DNA of 64,000 nucleotides from Paraconexibacter sp040581415 (GCF_040581415.1 NZ_CP114014.1:4216001-4280000); one strand, 5' to 3'; counted from the stretch's first letter, positions 7,836 through 17,220 are shown. Notes: a model not told the origin generated them from the letters alone. A program made the numbers and translations.

Positions 7836-9005
7836 CTAGTCCGCAGGAGTTCCCCGGCCGGCGTCGACAGCGGCGATGACGGCGTCCGCGACGGCCAGCG
7901 CGACCCGCGCGCGACGCTCCAGCGACGACGCCAGGACGTACTCCCCGGGCGCGTGCGCGAGGCCGCCGAGCGGCCCCAGGCCGTCGACGCAGAGCGGCAC
8001 GACGGCGGCGAAGTGGCTGGCGTCGCTCGCACCGCCGCGGCTGCCCGCGGTGATCGGCGATCCCAGCCGGGCCCCGGCGTCCGCGAGGATCGGCGCCATC
8101 GACTCCCGGTGGTCCATCCCGGGCCAGTGACGCAGGTTCTGCGCAGTGAGGGTGGCGCCGCCGACCTCGGCCGGGACCGCGGCCAGCACCGCCGCGAACG
8201 CGCTCAGCCGGTCGGCCCGGACGTCGCAGATCAGCTCCCCGGCCGCCGGGACCACGTTGAACGCCCCGCCGCAGTGCATCACCGTCGGGACGGCGGTCAC
8301 CCGGTCGGGGCCGTGGGGGTCGTGGCACGCGGCGATCGCCTGGGCCGTCGCGGCGAGCGCCAGCAGCGCGTTGCGCCCGTCGTCCGGGCTCGTGCCCGAG
8401 TGGGCGGACCGACCCGCAGCGGTCACGCGGATCGTCCCCGCGGCCTTGCGGCGCACGACGACCCCGTCGTCGCCGGCGGCGTCCAGCTCCCCCGCCTCGA
8501 AGCACAGGCAGGCGTCGTAGCCCGCGAAGCGCGGCCCGTGGGCGAACTCGCCGAGCCGCCACTCCTCGTCGGTCACCAGCAGCAGCGTGGCCTCGGCGAT
8601 GTCGTCCGGGCGGGCGGCCAGCGCGTGGAGGACGCCGAGCGCGAGGACGTCACCGCCCTTCATGTCGACGCTGCCGGACCCGACGAGGCGGTCGGGGTCG
8701 CCGGGGTCCGCGGCGAGCGGCGCGTGCTCGTCGTGGGCGATCACCGTGTCGACGTGGCCCACGAGGACGATACGCGCGCGGCCGGTCCCGGAGATCCGCG
8801 CGATCAGGTCGCGGGCGTGGTGGGGCGTGGAGCAGGCGGGCCGTTCGATCACGGCGCCGTCCGGCAGGCGGTCGACGACAAGGTCGATCACACGGTCGGC
8901 GGCAGCGCTGTCCCCCGACGGCGAGGAGACGGCGACGAGCGCCGCGAGGTCCTGTCGGGCGGAGGCGGCGATCCGGGCGGCGTGCAGGTTGAGCCAGTCA
9001 TCCAT
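7836..9005 (-). CDS. M20 family metallopeptidase (ArgE/DapE/carboxypeptidase G2-like)
   Basis: 389 residues. The dinuclear metal-site residues of M20 enzymes are visible: GHVDT (H84, D86), GSVDMKGG (D114, bridging), and VTDEEW (E147 catalytic, E148 metal), followed by an aromatic-rich dimerisation domain with the AHSGTSPDDGRNALLALA segment normal for the family. It probably cleaves an N-acylated amino acid or a dipeptide. No arg or dap genes are nearby, so the substrate is open. It is divergent from the peroxiredoxin gene with only 20 bp between starts, so the promoters must overlap and transcripts may be leaderless. Confidence 0.9.
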   Translation of the reverse strand: MDDWLNLHAARIAASARQDLAALVAVSSPSGDSAAADRVIDLVVDRLPDGAVIERPACSTPHHARDLIARISGTGRARIVLVGHVDTVIAHDEHAPLAADPGDPDRLVGSGSVDMKGGDVLALGVLHALAARPDDIAEATLLLVTDEEWRLGEFAHGPRFAGYDACLCFEAGELDAAGDDGVVVRRKAAGTIRVTAAGRSAHSGTSPDDGRNALLALAATAQAIAACHDPHGPDRVTAVPTVMHCGGAFNVVPAAGELICDVRADRLSAFAAVLAAVPAEVGGATLTAQNLRHWPGMDHRESMAPILADAGARLGSPITAGSRGGASDASHFAAVVPLCVDGLGPLGGLAHAPGEYVLASSLERRARVALAVADAVIAAVDAGRGTPAD

Positions 9006-9025
9006 GTTCTTCGTAAAGTAGGGGC

Positions 9026-9490
9026 ATGGGTTCAGTGAACGTCGGCGACCAGGCTCCGGACTTCTCCTTGGAGGGGACCAGCGGCACCTTCAGGCTCTCC
9101 GAGCACCGGGGTGAGCGCATCGTCCTCCTCTTCTACCCGGGCGACGACACGACGGTCTGCACCAAGCAGTTCTGCTCCTACCGCGACCACGAGGCCGACA
9201 TGTCCTCGCTGAACGCGAAGGTCGTGGGCATCTCGACGGGGACGGTGGCGTCGAAGGAGGCGTTCGTCGCCAAGCACGGCCTGAAGACGGAGCTGCTGGC
9301 CGACGAGGACGGCGCTGTCGCGGCGCAGTTCGGCATCTTCGCCAAGCGCCTGAAGATGGCCAAGCGGACCGTGTTCATCATCGACGAGCAGGGCAAGGTC
9401 GCGCACAAGCACGGCAATCCGCTGTCGCTGACCTACGACGACGTGGACGACCTGAAGAAGGCGCTGGACGCCCTGCCCGCCGCCGCCTGA
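9026..9490 (+). CDS. bcp: Peroxiredoxin, Bcp/PrxQ type
   Basis: 154 residues, a normal length for PrxQ. VGDQAPDFSLEG at the start and FYPGDDTTVCTKQFC place the peroxidatic Cys at C45 and the resolving Cys at C50, the CxxxxC spacing of PrxQ/Bcp enzymes. Known role: thioredoxin-dependent reduction of H2O2 and alkyl hydroperoxides in the cytosol. The ATG lies 8 nt after a TAAAGT hexamer that could be a -10 box, so the mRNA may be leaderless. It is divergent from the M20 peptidase. Confidence 0.95.
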   Translation: MGSVNVGDQAPDFSLEGTSGTFRLSEHRGERIVLLFYPGDDTTVCTKQFCSYRDHEADMSSLNAKVVGISTGTVASKEAFVAKHGLKTELLADEDGAVAAQFGIFAKRLKMAKRTVFIIDEQGKVAHKHGNPLSLTYDDVDDLKKALDALPAAA

Positions 9491-9511
9491 GCGCGGGCAC
9501 GCGGGATCGGC

Positions 9512-10588
9512 CTACGGTGCGGCGGGGTCCTCCGCCGGCCGGTGCCAGACTGTCTGCTGAGGGAACGGGATCTCGATCCCGGCCTTGTCGAACGCCGCCT
9601 TGATGCGCTCGCGCAGGAGCCGGCTGATGCGCCACTGCTCGGCCGGCGTGGTCTTGACGACGAGGCGCAGCGTCACGCCACTGGCCCCCAGCGCCTCCAC
9701 GCCCCACAGGTCGGGCTGCTCGAGCACGGAGTCCTTCTCCTTCCAGACCTGGTCCGCGGCGGCCTGGATGACCTCCTTGGCGTGCTCGATGTCGGTGTCG
9801 TAGGAGACCTCGACGTCCAGCAGCGACCGCGACCACAGTTGGCTCTTGTTGCCGACCTTCGCGATCTGGCCGTTCGGGACGTGCCAGACGGTGCCGTCGA
9901 CGGCCCGCAGACGCGTGGTCCGCAGCGACACCTGCTCGACCGTGCCGGCCGCGTCGACGTCGATCTCGATGATGTCGCCGACGCCGAACTGGTCCTCGAC
10001 CAGGATGAAGATCCCGCTCAGGAAGTCCTTGACGAGCGACTGCGCGCCGAAGCCGACGGCGAGGCCGATGATGCCGGCGCCGGCCAGGAGCGGCCGGAGG
10101 TCGATGCCGACGGCACCGAGGACCATGAAGCCGGCGATCAGGCCGATGACGAACGACACGATCGAGCGCAGGACACCGGAGAGCGCGTCCATCCGCTGCT
10201 CGCTGCGGAGGTTGTTCTCCCCGGTCGAGGCCAGGACGCTCGCCATCGGGCGACTGCGCGCGGCGGGGGCGCCGTCCTCGTCGACGCCGCGGCGACGGCG
10301 GTGGATCCGGCCAGGGAGCTGCAGCGCACCGGGCTGCAGGCGCGCGAGCAGCGTCCGGACCCCTCGGCGGGCGAGGCGGTTCGCGATGAACGCGATGAGC
10401 AGGATCCCGAGGATGCGCAGGGGCGTCCCGATGATCGTGTCGCCGAGCGTGGCCAGCGTCCGGTTGTCGGTCGCGTTCAGCAGCGTCCGGCACCAGAAAC
10501 GGGGATCGTCACCGCAGACGGAGTCCATCCGGCGGACGGAGACGTCGGCCAGCGACACGGACGGGGACAGGACAGCGGACAAACCCAT
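9512..10588 (-). CDS. MscS-family small-conductance mechanosensitive channel
   Basis: 358 residues. Hydrophobic segments at about 50-70 and 142-163, then the pore-lining helix LAGAGIIGLAVGFGAQSLVKDFLSG split over 168-191, which is the Gly/Ala-packed TM3 of MscS. The FGVGDIIEID beta domain and GTVEQVSLRTTRLRAVDGTVWHVPNG follow, both hallmarks. It opens under membrane tension to release osmolytes. An Arg-rich loop of about 50 residues separates TM1 from TM2. The start at ATG 10588 gives a short hydrophobic leader that may be another helix; a later Met at residue 21 is the alternative. Confidence 0.93.
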   Translation of the reverse strand: MGLSAVLSPSVSLADVSVRRMDSVCGDDPRFWCRTLLNATDNRTLATLGDTIIGTPLRILGILLIAFIANRLARRGVRTLLARLQPGALQLPGRIHRRRRGVDEDGAPAARSRPMASVLASTGENNLRSEQRMDALSGVLRSIVSFVIGLIAGFMVLGAVGIDLRPLLAGAGIIGLAVGFGAQSLVKDFLSGIFILVEDQFGVGDIIEIDVDAAGTVEQVSLRTTRLRAVDGTVWHVPNGQIAKVGNKSQLWSRSLLDVEVSYDTDIEHAKEVIQAAADQVWKEKDSVLEQPDLWGVEALGASGVTLRLVVKTTPAEQWRISRLLRERIKAAFDKAGIEIPFPQQTVWHRPAEDPAAP

Positions 10589-10678
10589 TCCGTAGGTCGT
10601 TGCCGATCGCGCCAGGTCGAAAACCCCGGATCACGTCAGCATGAGACGTGTAACCCACCTGGGCGGCGGATCGTCCGG

Positions 10679-12583
10679 TCAGGGCAGGGTGATGCTCCGC
10701 GAAGCGGTTCCATGGCGCCCCGCGGTCGTCGTGTACCGGACAGCGACCCGGTAGCGGACCCGTCGCAGCTTCCCTGCCAGCCGCACGCGGACCAGGCGCG
10801 CGGCCCCGGCGCGGACCCGGCTGCGGATGACGAGCGTGCCCACGCGACGACCGAACGGATCGATGACGCGGACGTCGGCCGCCCGCAGCGCCACGCCGTC
10901 GGCGCGCAGCCGGACTTGCAACGCCCGCTTCCCGCGCGCAGCCCGCACCACACCAGGGACCGTGACCGTCACGCGACCCTCGGCGGCCCGGACCGACGCC
11001 GCGGGCGGCGGCGGGGCCTGAAGGCCCGGCTGGACGACCGGCAGCGTGACGTCGGCGCGCGTGACGGTGAACGTGCCGCTGGCCGTCTGCGCGCGGAACA
11101 GCGAGCTGGCGGGCATCAGCTGCAGCGCGTAGCGCGCCCCCGGCCGCACGTGCAGCGCCACCGTCTCCAGGTCGCGGCTGATGGTGCGCGGCGCACCGTC
11201 GAGCACGACGGGCAGCGGGGTCACCTGGCCGCCGACCACCGTGCCCGAGTCGAGGTCCACGAGCTGGGCGAAGACGGGGACCGATGGGCCGCCACGCGCT
11301 GCCCCCTGGTAGGCCAGCGTCAGCTGCGGCGGGCCGACCACGTCGAGCTCCTCCGTCGGCGGCGGCAGCGGGACGCTGAGCGCGAGGGGTGACGGCGCCG
11401 ACGTGACGAAGTTCCCCGGGCCGACCCCGGGGGTGATCGCGAGCGTCCCGGCCCCGCGGGCGGCCCACGTGGCCGGGGCGGGGGCCGGCGGGTAGTCGGG
11501 CGCGCTGTGCCAGACGCCGTCCTGGGACACCCACTCGAAACCGGGGCCGGTTTCCGCGAGCGGGTCGCGCTGCAGGTACCGCGCGAACCAGGCGAGGACT
11601 GCGCGTTCGATGCGGTGGGGTTCGGAGCCGGGGTTGCTGAGGCACGCGCCGTGGCCACCGCAGTGCCAGAGCATCTTCACCGGGACCCCGTTGCGGCGGA
11701 GGATCGCGTGGTTCGCGATCGCCTGGCGCAACGTCAGCAGGGTGTCCGGGGTGCCTTGGGTGAGGAAGGTCGGTGCGGTGATCCGGCCGACCAGGGTGCT
11801 GACGTCCCGCGCGTGCAGCAGCGCGATCGACGGCGGCGTGAGCGCGTCGGTCATCACCCCTTCGGTGAGCGCACGGGTCACCGCGGGGTCGAGGGAGCCC
11901 GACTCCAGGCCCGTCTTGGCGATCAGCCCGGGGACGAGCGACTGCGAGACGCCGAGGCCGAGCAGGATCCGCCCCCACCCGGCCTTGAAGGCGCCGTCGG
12001 GGGTGAGGCCCTCGCGTAGCGAGTTCCACGCCAGGTCCGGCACGATGGCGTCGATGCGCTGGTCCTGGCCGGCGGCGATCAGCTGGATGCCGCCGGCGTA
12101 GCTGGACCCCACCATCCCCACGCGTGGGTCGCCGGGCCCGTCCAGGACCGCGTCGGGCTGCTGCGCGACGGCGTCGATGAGCGCGCTGACGTCCCGCCCC
12201 TCGGAGGCCGGGTCGTCGAGCCTGGCCTCACCGCCGGACGCACCGAATCCGCGGGCGTCCCACGTCAGGATGTTGTAGCCGGCCAGGCGCAGCGGGCGCA
12301 GGCCGATCGAGCCGGCCGGGCTCGACGCCGAGTCCGGATCCAGCGCGCGATGCCCACCCCACCCGTGGCCGACGAGGACGGTCGGAGCGCGCTCGCCGGA
12401 CGGCAGGCTCGCGGCGGGGTAGTAGGTCGCCAGGAGCTTCGTGCCGTCGAAGCTCCGCACGACGATCTCGCGCGCATGCGCGGGCGACGCACCGAGCAGC
12501 GTCAGCGTGGCGACGAGCAGCCCGAAGCGAACGCCCCGATGGCGTCGTGCCCCACGCGCATCCGTGCGTGTTCCCCCGAACAT
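10679..12583 (-). CDS. Secreted S15-like alpha/beta hydrolase (Xaa-Pro dipeptidyl-peptidase/CocE family)
   Basis: 634 residues with a signal peptide (about 18-37, cut after AHA). The alpha/beta-hydrolase domain has VGHGWGGHRALD, WDARGFGASGGEA, and the nucleophile elbow GSSYAGG (Ser161), the G-x-S-Y-x-G form typical of S15/CocE enzymes. A second domain follows, and the last roughly 90 residues form a basic beta-rich segment (RVIDPFGRRVGTLVIRSR) resembling the tails of other secreted proteins in this window. It probably hydrolyses peptide or ester bonds outside the cell. Substrate and exact family member are uncertain. Confidence 0.8.
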   Translation of the reverse strand: MFGGTRTDARGARRHRGVRFGLLVATLTLLGASPAHAREIVVRSFDGTKLLATYYPAASLPSGERAPTVLVGHGWGGHRALDPDSASSPAGSIGLRPLRLAGYNILTWDARGFGASGGEARLDDPASEGRDVSALIDAVAQQPDAVLDGPGDPRVGMVGSSYAGGIQLIAAGQDQRIDAIVPDLAWNSLREGLTPDGAFKAGWGRILLGLGVSQSLVPGLIAKTGLESGSLDPAVTRALTEGVMTDALTPPSIALLHARDVSTLVGRITAPTFLTQGTPDTLLTLRQAIANHAILRRNGVPVKMLWHCGGHGACLSNPGSEPHRIERAVLAWFARYLQRDPLAETGPGFEWVSQDGVWHSAPDYPPAPAPATWAARGAGTLAITPGVGPGNFVTSAPSPLALSVPLPPPTEELDVVGPPQLTLAYQGAARGGPSVPVFAQLVDLDSGTVVGGQVTPLPVVLDGAPRTISRDLETVALHVRPGARYALQLMPASSLFRAQTASGTFTVTRADVTLPVVQPGLQAPPPPAASVRAAEGRVTVTVPGVVRAARGKRALQVRLRADGVALRAADVRVIDPFGRRVGTLVIRSRVRAGAARLVRVRLAGKLRRVRYRVAVRYTTTAGRHGTASRSITLP

Positions 12584-12750
12584 CCGCGCGGACTTATACC
12601 AGAATCAGGTCTGTTCCGCGACAAACCAGGCATACCTGCATCGCCTCCGGGATGACTGCCCTAGCTCAGCACCCCAGCCGACGAGGTGGCGCCGGGGCGC
12701 GAGCCGAGGGAGCGCCGGAGTTCTCGGCGCCGCAACGACGACGGGCGGAA

Positions 12751-12840
12751 GGCGGTCATGCCCCGAAGCGCCATGGCCGCGAACGAGAGCCTCTGCTACG
12801 GCGGTGCCGCGTCGGCGGAAAGCGAAGGGGCATGACCGCC
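12751..12840. repeat. Perfect 14-bp inverted repeat with 62-bp internal segment, downstream of sufD
   Basis: GGCGGTCATGCCCC at 12751-12764 is exactly complementary to 12827-12840. The element sits in the 275-bp gap between the end of sufD (12859) and the start of the S15-like gene (12583). It could be a structured terminator or 3' RNA for sufBD, or a small palindromic element. The rest of the gap shows no ORF with family features. Confidence 0.6.
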
Positions 12841-12858
12841 CCCGCCCGGTGGCCCTAC

Positions 12859-14052
12859 TCAGCCAAGAACAGCGGCAAGCCGAGCGTCGAGCGCCCCAGC
12901 GATCGCCTCGCGAACCGCGCCCTCTTCGAATCGCTCCACCAGCGCCTGCAGGAACCCCTCGATGACCAGCCGCTGCGCGGTCCCGGTCGGCAGTCCGCGG
13001 GACTGCAGGTAGAACAGCTGCTCCGCGTCGATCTTGGCGATCGCCGCCGCGTGCGTGCAGCGGACGTCGTCGGCCAGGATCTCGAGCCCGGGGATCGCGT
13101 CGGCGTGGGCCTTGCCGCCGAGCAGCAGGTTGCGCGACTCCTGGAAGGCGTCGGTCTGCTGCGCCTCCTTGTCGACCTGGATCATCCCGCGCCAGACGGT
13201 GCGCGAGCGGCCGTCCAGGATCCCGCGGAACGCGAGGTCGCTCGTGGTGGAAGGCGCTGCGTGCTCCTGAAGGGTGTCGAAGTCCAGGTGCTGGCGGGCG
13301 TGCGTCGCGTAGGCGCCGGTGACGCCCGCGTGTGCGCCGCGGCCGTCGAGCTTCGTCTCGAGGAAGACCTTGCCGAGCTTCGCGCCGAAGCCGAGCGTGA
13401 TCCAGTCCAGGTGGCCGTCGGCGGCGACGATCGCGCGCTGCGTGCCGAGGACGTAGGACTTCTCGTTGAGGTTCTGGGTGCCGACGTAGCGCAGGCGGGC
13501 GTTCTTCCCGACGGACAGCTCGACGACGGTGTTGACGAGGCCCTCGACCTCGTCGTCCGCGGACAGGAGCTCGTCCCAGACCTCGGCCTGGGCGCCCTCC
13601 TCGAGGACGATGAGCGTGCGCGTGTTCAGGGAGGTGCCGGCCTGCTCGTGGACGGCGGACAGGTGGATCGGCGCCTCGACCTGGATGTTGCGCGGGACGT
13701 AGACGAATGCGCCGTCGGTCCACTGCGCGTCGTTGCGGGCGACCAGCGGCGAGTCCTTGACGACCGAGCCGAGGTGCCGGGCGATCAGGTCCGGGTGGCG
13801 CTCGCGGGCGAGCGCGAGCGACAGCACGAGCGGGCCCTCGGAGGTCGCGGCCGGCTCCTTGTCCCCGGCGGCGACGGTGACCGTCCCCTCCGCGGGGAAC
13901 AGCGCCCGCGACGCGGCCAGCTCGGCGCTGCCGCCGGCCGCGGGGGCGAACGCGTCGACGTCGAGCTTGCCGAGGGGGGTGAACTCCCAGCCCGGCGCGC
14001 CCTTGTAGGACGGGAGGGCGGGGAAGTCCAGGGTGGAGCCGGCGACCGACAT
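12859..14052 (-). CDS. sufD: Fe-S cluster assembly scaffold protein SufD
   Basis: 397 residues. The right-handed beta-helix family signature runs through the middle and C-terminal parts (RNIQVEAPIHL, LVNTVVELSVGKNARLRYV, GRGAHAGVTGAYATHARQHLDF, TTSDLAFRGILDGRSRTVWRGMI, then DDVRCTHAAAIAKIDAEQLFYLQSRG). SufD pairs with SufB and SufC in the SufBC2D scaffold complex that builds Fe-S clusters. The ATG at 14052 shares its A with the TGA stop of sufB, so translation is coupled. Longer versions of this frame run inside sufB and are not real. Confidence 0.95.
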   Translation of the reverse strand: MSVAGSTLDFPALPSYKGAPGWEFTPLGKLDVDAFAPAAGGSAELAASRALFPAEGTVTVAAGDKEPAATSEGPLVLSLALARERHPDLIARHLGSVVKDSPLVARNDAQWTDGAFVYVPRNIQVEAPIHLSAVHEQAGTSLNTRTLIVLEEGAQAEVWDELLSADDEVEGLVNTVVELSVGKNARLRYVGTQNLNEKSYVLGTQRAIVAADGHLDWITLGFGAKLGKVFLETKLDGRGAHAGVTGAYATHARQHLDFDTLQEHAAPSTTSDLAFRGILDGRSRTVWRGMIQVDKEAQQTDAFQESRNLLLGGKAHADAIPGLEILADDVRCTHAAAIAKIDAEQLFYLQSRGLPTGTAQRLVIEGFLQALVERFEEGAVREAIAGALDARLAAVLG

Positions 14053-15524
14053 CAGCCGATCGACCCTTCCATCTGCAGCTCGATCAGGCGGTTCATCTCC
14101 ACGGCGTACTCCATGGGGAGCTCCTTGACGATCGGCTCGATGAAGCCGTTGACGATGAGCTTGCCGGCCTCCTCCTCGGAGATGCCGTGCGACATCAGGT
14201 AGAAGAGCTGCTCGTCGCCGACCTTGGAGACGGTCGCCTCGTGGCCGACGTCGACGTCGTCCTCGCCGATGCGGATCGTCGGGTACGTGTCCGACCGGCT
14301 GGTCTCGTCGAGCAGCAGGGCGTCGCAGACGACCTTGGACTTGGAGCCGTGGGCGCCCTTCGCGACCTCGAGCAGGCCGCGGTAGGAGCTGCGGCCGCCG
14401 TCCTTGGAGATCGACTTGGCGAAGATGTTCGACGTCGTGTTCGGCGCGGCGTGCACGATCTTGGCGCCTGCGTCCTGGTGCTGGCCGGCGCCCGCGAAGG
14501 CGATCGACAGGACCTCGCCGTGGGCGCGCTCGCCGGTCAGGTAGACCGCCGGGTACTTCATGGTCAGCTTGGAGCCGAGGTTGCAGTCGACCCACTCGAC
14601 GGTCGCGTCGCGCTCGGCGACCGCCCGCTTGGTGACGAGGTTGTAGACGTTCTGCGACCAGTTCTGGACCGTCGTGTAGCGGATGCGGGCACCCGGCTTG
14701 GCGATCAGCTCGACCACCGCGGAGTGCAGCGAGTCACCGCTGTACGTGGGGGCCGTGCAGCCCTCGACGTAGTGCACGTAGGAGCCCTCGTCGGCGATGA
14801 TGATCGTCCGCTCGAACTGGCCCATGTTCTCCGTGTTGATGCGGAAGTAGGCCTGCAGCGGCATCTCGACGTGGACGCCCGGCGGGACGTAGACGAACGA
14901 GCCACCGGACCACACGGCGCTGTTGAGCGCGGCGAGCTTGTTGTCGTTCGGCGGGATGATCGTCGCGAAGTACTCCTTCACGAGCTCCGGGTGCTCACGC
15001 AGCGCGGTGTCCATGTCGGTGAAGATCACGCCCTGCTTCTCGAGCGCCTCGTTCACCTGGTGGTAGACGACCTCGGACTCGTACTGGGCGCCGACGCCGG
15101 ACAGGAACTTGCGCTCCGCCTCCGGGATGCCGAGACGGTCGAAGGTCTTCTTGACGTCCTCAGGGACGTCGTCCCAGGAGCGCTCGGAGCGCTCGGAGGC
15201 GCGGACGAAGTAGTGGATGTCGTCGTAGTCGACGTCCGCGAGCATGGGGCTGCCCCACGTCGGCTGGGGACGGTCGAGGAAGTACTGGAGCGCCTTCAGG
15301 CGGAAGTCGCGCATCCACTGCGGCTCGTTCTTCATCTCGGAGATCGTGCGGACGACCTCCTCGTTGATGCCCTTCGGCGCCTTGTACAGGTAGCCGTCTT
15401 CGCCGTCGTGAAAGCCGTAGCGCTCGGTGTAGTCGCTACCGAGGCCGCGCAGGGCGGCTTCGTCGGCCGTCAGCTCCTTGGCGGAGGCGGACTTCGTGTC
15501 GATCTCGATCTCGGGCGTGGCCAT
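14052..15524 (-). CDS. sufB: Fe-S cluster assembly scaffold protein SufB
   Basis: 490 residues, the normal SufB length. Seen: the N-terminal KGINEEVVRTISEMKNEPQWM, the PPGVHVEMPLQAYFRINTEN core, YVHYVEGCTAPTYSGDSLHSAVVELI, and the C-terminal SKVGDEQLFYLMSHGISEEEA with GFIEPIVKELPMEYAVEMNRLI. It is the central scaffold that receives sulfur and iron. It is first in a sufB-sufD pair; sufC, sufS and sufU are several kb away, which is unusual for actinobacteria where they normally follow directly. The 150-bp upstream region should hold the promoter. Confidence 0.97.
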   Translation of the reverse strand: MATPEIEIDTKSASAKELTADEAALRGLGSDYTERYGFHDGEDGYLYKAPKGINEEVVRTISEMKNEPQWMRDFRLKALQYFLDRPQPTWGSPMLADVDYDDIHYFVRASERSERSWDDVPEDVKKTFDRLGIPEAERKFLSGVGAQYESEVVYHQVNEALEKQGVIFTDMDTALREHPELVKEYFATIIPPNDNKLAALNSAVWSGGSFVYVPPGVHVEMPLQAYFRINTENMGQFERTIIIADEGSYVHYVEGCTAPTYSGDSLHSAVVELIAKPGARIRYTTVQNWSQNVYNLVTKRAVAERDATVEWVDCNLGSKLTMKYPAVYLTGERAHGEVLSIAFAGAGQHQDAGAKIVHAAPNTTSNIFAKSISKDGGRSSYRGLLEVAKGAHGSKSKVVCDALLLDETSRSDTYPTIRIGEDDVDVGHEATVSKVGDEQLFYLMSHGISEEEAGKLIVNGFIEPIVKELPMEYAVEMNRLIELQMEGSIG

Positions 15525-15677
15525 CAGATGGTCTCCAACTGGTTTTCCTGCGGCAGAACGTAAATCCGATTGCTTCGGTAGGACATAGTACCGACCGGGT
15601 CCCCGCTTCCCCTTCGACGGGCGGTCCAGGCGTCACCGGACCACGTGCGGGACGTGGGTGCGCTGACGGGCGGGTCG

Positions 15678-15995
15678 TCAGTCGACGTCGACGCGGACCA
15701 TGCCGTCCGCGACGGTCACCGGGAACGTCTCGACGGGCTGGTAGGCGGGCAGCGTGGTCGGCTTGCCGGTCTGCAGGTCGAACAGCGACCCGTGCCGAGG
15801 ACATTCGATCGTGCACGCCGCCGCATCGACCGGGCCGTCGCCGAGCGGGCCGTCGTCGTGCGAGCAGCGATCCTCGATCGCGTAGAGCGTCCCGCCGACG
15901 TTCAGGACCGCGATGTCGAAGTCCTCGTGCTCGAACGTGCGGCGGCTGCCCGGGGGCAGGTCGGCGAGCGGGCAGATGTCGATCAGGGGGCTCAT
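15678..15995 (-). CDS. Rieske-type [2Fe-2S] ferredoxin (non-haem dioxygenase ferredoxin family)
   Basis: 105 residues starting at ATG 15995 (MSPLIDICPL). The two cluster-binding motifs are complete: C44-S-H46 and C65-P-R-H68 followed by GSLFDL. The length matches soluble Rieske ferredoxins such as those often found inside actinobacterial suf operons. It lies 153 bp upstream of sufB on the same strand, so it may share regulation, and a role in electron delivery for Fe-S assembly is an inference from context. Confidence 0.93.
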   Translation of the reverse strand: MSPLIDICPLADLPPGSRRTFEHEDFDIAVLNVGGTLYAIEDRCSHDDGPLGDGPVDAAACTIECPRHGSLFDLQTGKPTTLPAYQPVETFPVTVADGMVRVDVD

Positions 15996-16069
15996 CGCGG
16001 GAGGCGGCGCATGGTATCCGGCCGGGCTGAGGGCATGCCCGGGCCGTACCTGATGCAATAAGTCCCGAC

Positions 16070-17203
16070 ATGGCTGACGACGAGACGACCACGCCCCCCG
16101 CCGACCAGGCCCCGGCTCCCGAGCCCGCGCCCGCGGCGGAGGCCTCCGCGCCCGTCGATCCGGCACCGGCGGCCGAGGCTCCCGCCGCCGAGGCGGCGCC
16201 CGCGAGCGAGGCACCGGCGGCCGACGCGGCCTCTGCGCCGGAGCCGGCAGCAGCCCCGGCGGCCGAGTCCGCTCCGGACGCGGCCGCGCCGTCGTCCGGC
16301 GACACCGCACCCGCAGCCGAAGGTGCACCGTCCGGCGACGCGGCACCGGCCGCCGAGGGCGCACCGGCCGAGGGTGGCCCCGCCGGCGACAAGCCCAAGC
16401 GTCGCCGCTCGCGCGGTGGCGGCGGCAGCAAGGTCGCCAAGGCCTGGGGCGTGAAGGCCGCGAACGTCGACGGTGTCCCGACCACCGACCTCACGCCGAC
16501 CGGCGAGGGTGTCCCGGCCGGCGGCGGCGGTCAGCAGCGCGGCGGCCAGCGCGGCGGTGGCGGCGGCAAGTCGAACCGCGGCGGAGGCAAGCCGGGCCGC
16601 GGCCAGGGCGGCTCCCGTCCCCCGCGCGAGAAGGGCCCGCTGCCCTTCGACGACCTGCGCGAGGCCGCCCGGACGATCGTCGAGATCCACGGCAAGCGCG
16701 TGGCCCTGCGTGACGCGTTCGGCGAGCTCGCCCAGAAGGAGCGCGACCAGATCTCCGAGATCGTCGCGGCCGACGGCGACTTCCGCGTCCGCGCCCGCGC
16801 GATCTCCGCCGGCTCGCTCAGCGCCGGCAAGATCGGCAAGGCACTCGCCGCCCAGCAGATCGCGATCGCCGACGTGCAGGACCTGTGGGCGCTCACGCTG
16901 TCCAAGGAGGACGCGGCCGAGCGCCAGTCCTGGGTCCGCAACGCCAAGCGGCGGGACGACGAGCGCGCGAAGAAGCAGGCCGAGCGCCGCAACAGCGCCG
17001 ACCGCATCTCCAAGGAGGACATGGCGAAGGCCCGCGACGGCCACGTCGGCGCGAAGGTCCGCATGGACCCGGCCATCCTCGCGGCGTTCGGCGGCGGTGA
17101 CGCCGCGGCGGCCCCCACCGAGGCCGAGGCCGCAGAGGCCAAGAAGGACAAGAAGAAGAAGCAGCCGCAGAAGTCCAGCGTGCTGGACCGCCTCGGCTAC
17201 TGA
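16070..17203 (+). CDS. Ala/Pro-rich protein with RG-rich segment and conserved helical domain, function unknown
   Basis: 377 residues in clear blocks: 1-108 is an acidic Ala/Pro/Glu low-complexity stretch with repeated APAAE-like units; 110-120 is a basic patch (KPKRRRSRGGGG); 152-187 is a Gly/Arg-rich segment (QQRGGQRGGGGG and RGGGKPGRGQGG) like an RGG box; 190-340 is a helical, more conserved-looking domain (FDDLREAARTIVEIHGKRVAL, later ADVQDLWALTLSKED); the end is a Lys-rich tail closing SSVLDRLGY. RGG-type segments bind RNA in other proteins, so an RNA-associated role is possible. I do not recognise the family. It is monocistronic and followed by a strong hairpin. Confidence 0.8.
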   Translation: MADDETTTPPADQAPAPEPAPAAEASAPVDPAPAAEAPAAEAAPASEAPAADAASAPEPAAAPAAESAPDAAAPSSGDTAPAAEGAPSGDAAPAAEGAPAEGGPAGDKPKRRRSRGGGGSKVAKAWGVKAANVDGVPTTDLTPTGEGVPAGGGGQQRGGQRGGGGGKSNRGGGKPGRGQGGSRPPREKGPLPFDDLREAARTIVEIHGKRVALRDAFGELAQKERDQISEIVAADGDFRVRARAISAGSLSAGKIGKALAAQQIAIADVQDLWALTLSKEDAAERQSWVRNAKRRDDERAKKQAERRNSADRISKEDMAKARDGHVGAKVRMDPAILAAFGGGDAAAAPTEAEAAEAKKDKKKKQPQKSSVLDRLGY

Positions 17204-17220
17204 GGCTTCGCACGCGGCGT

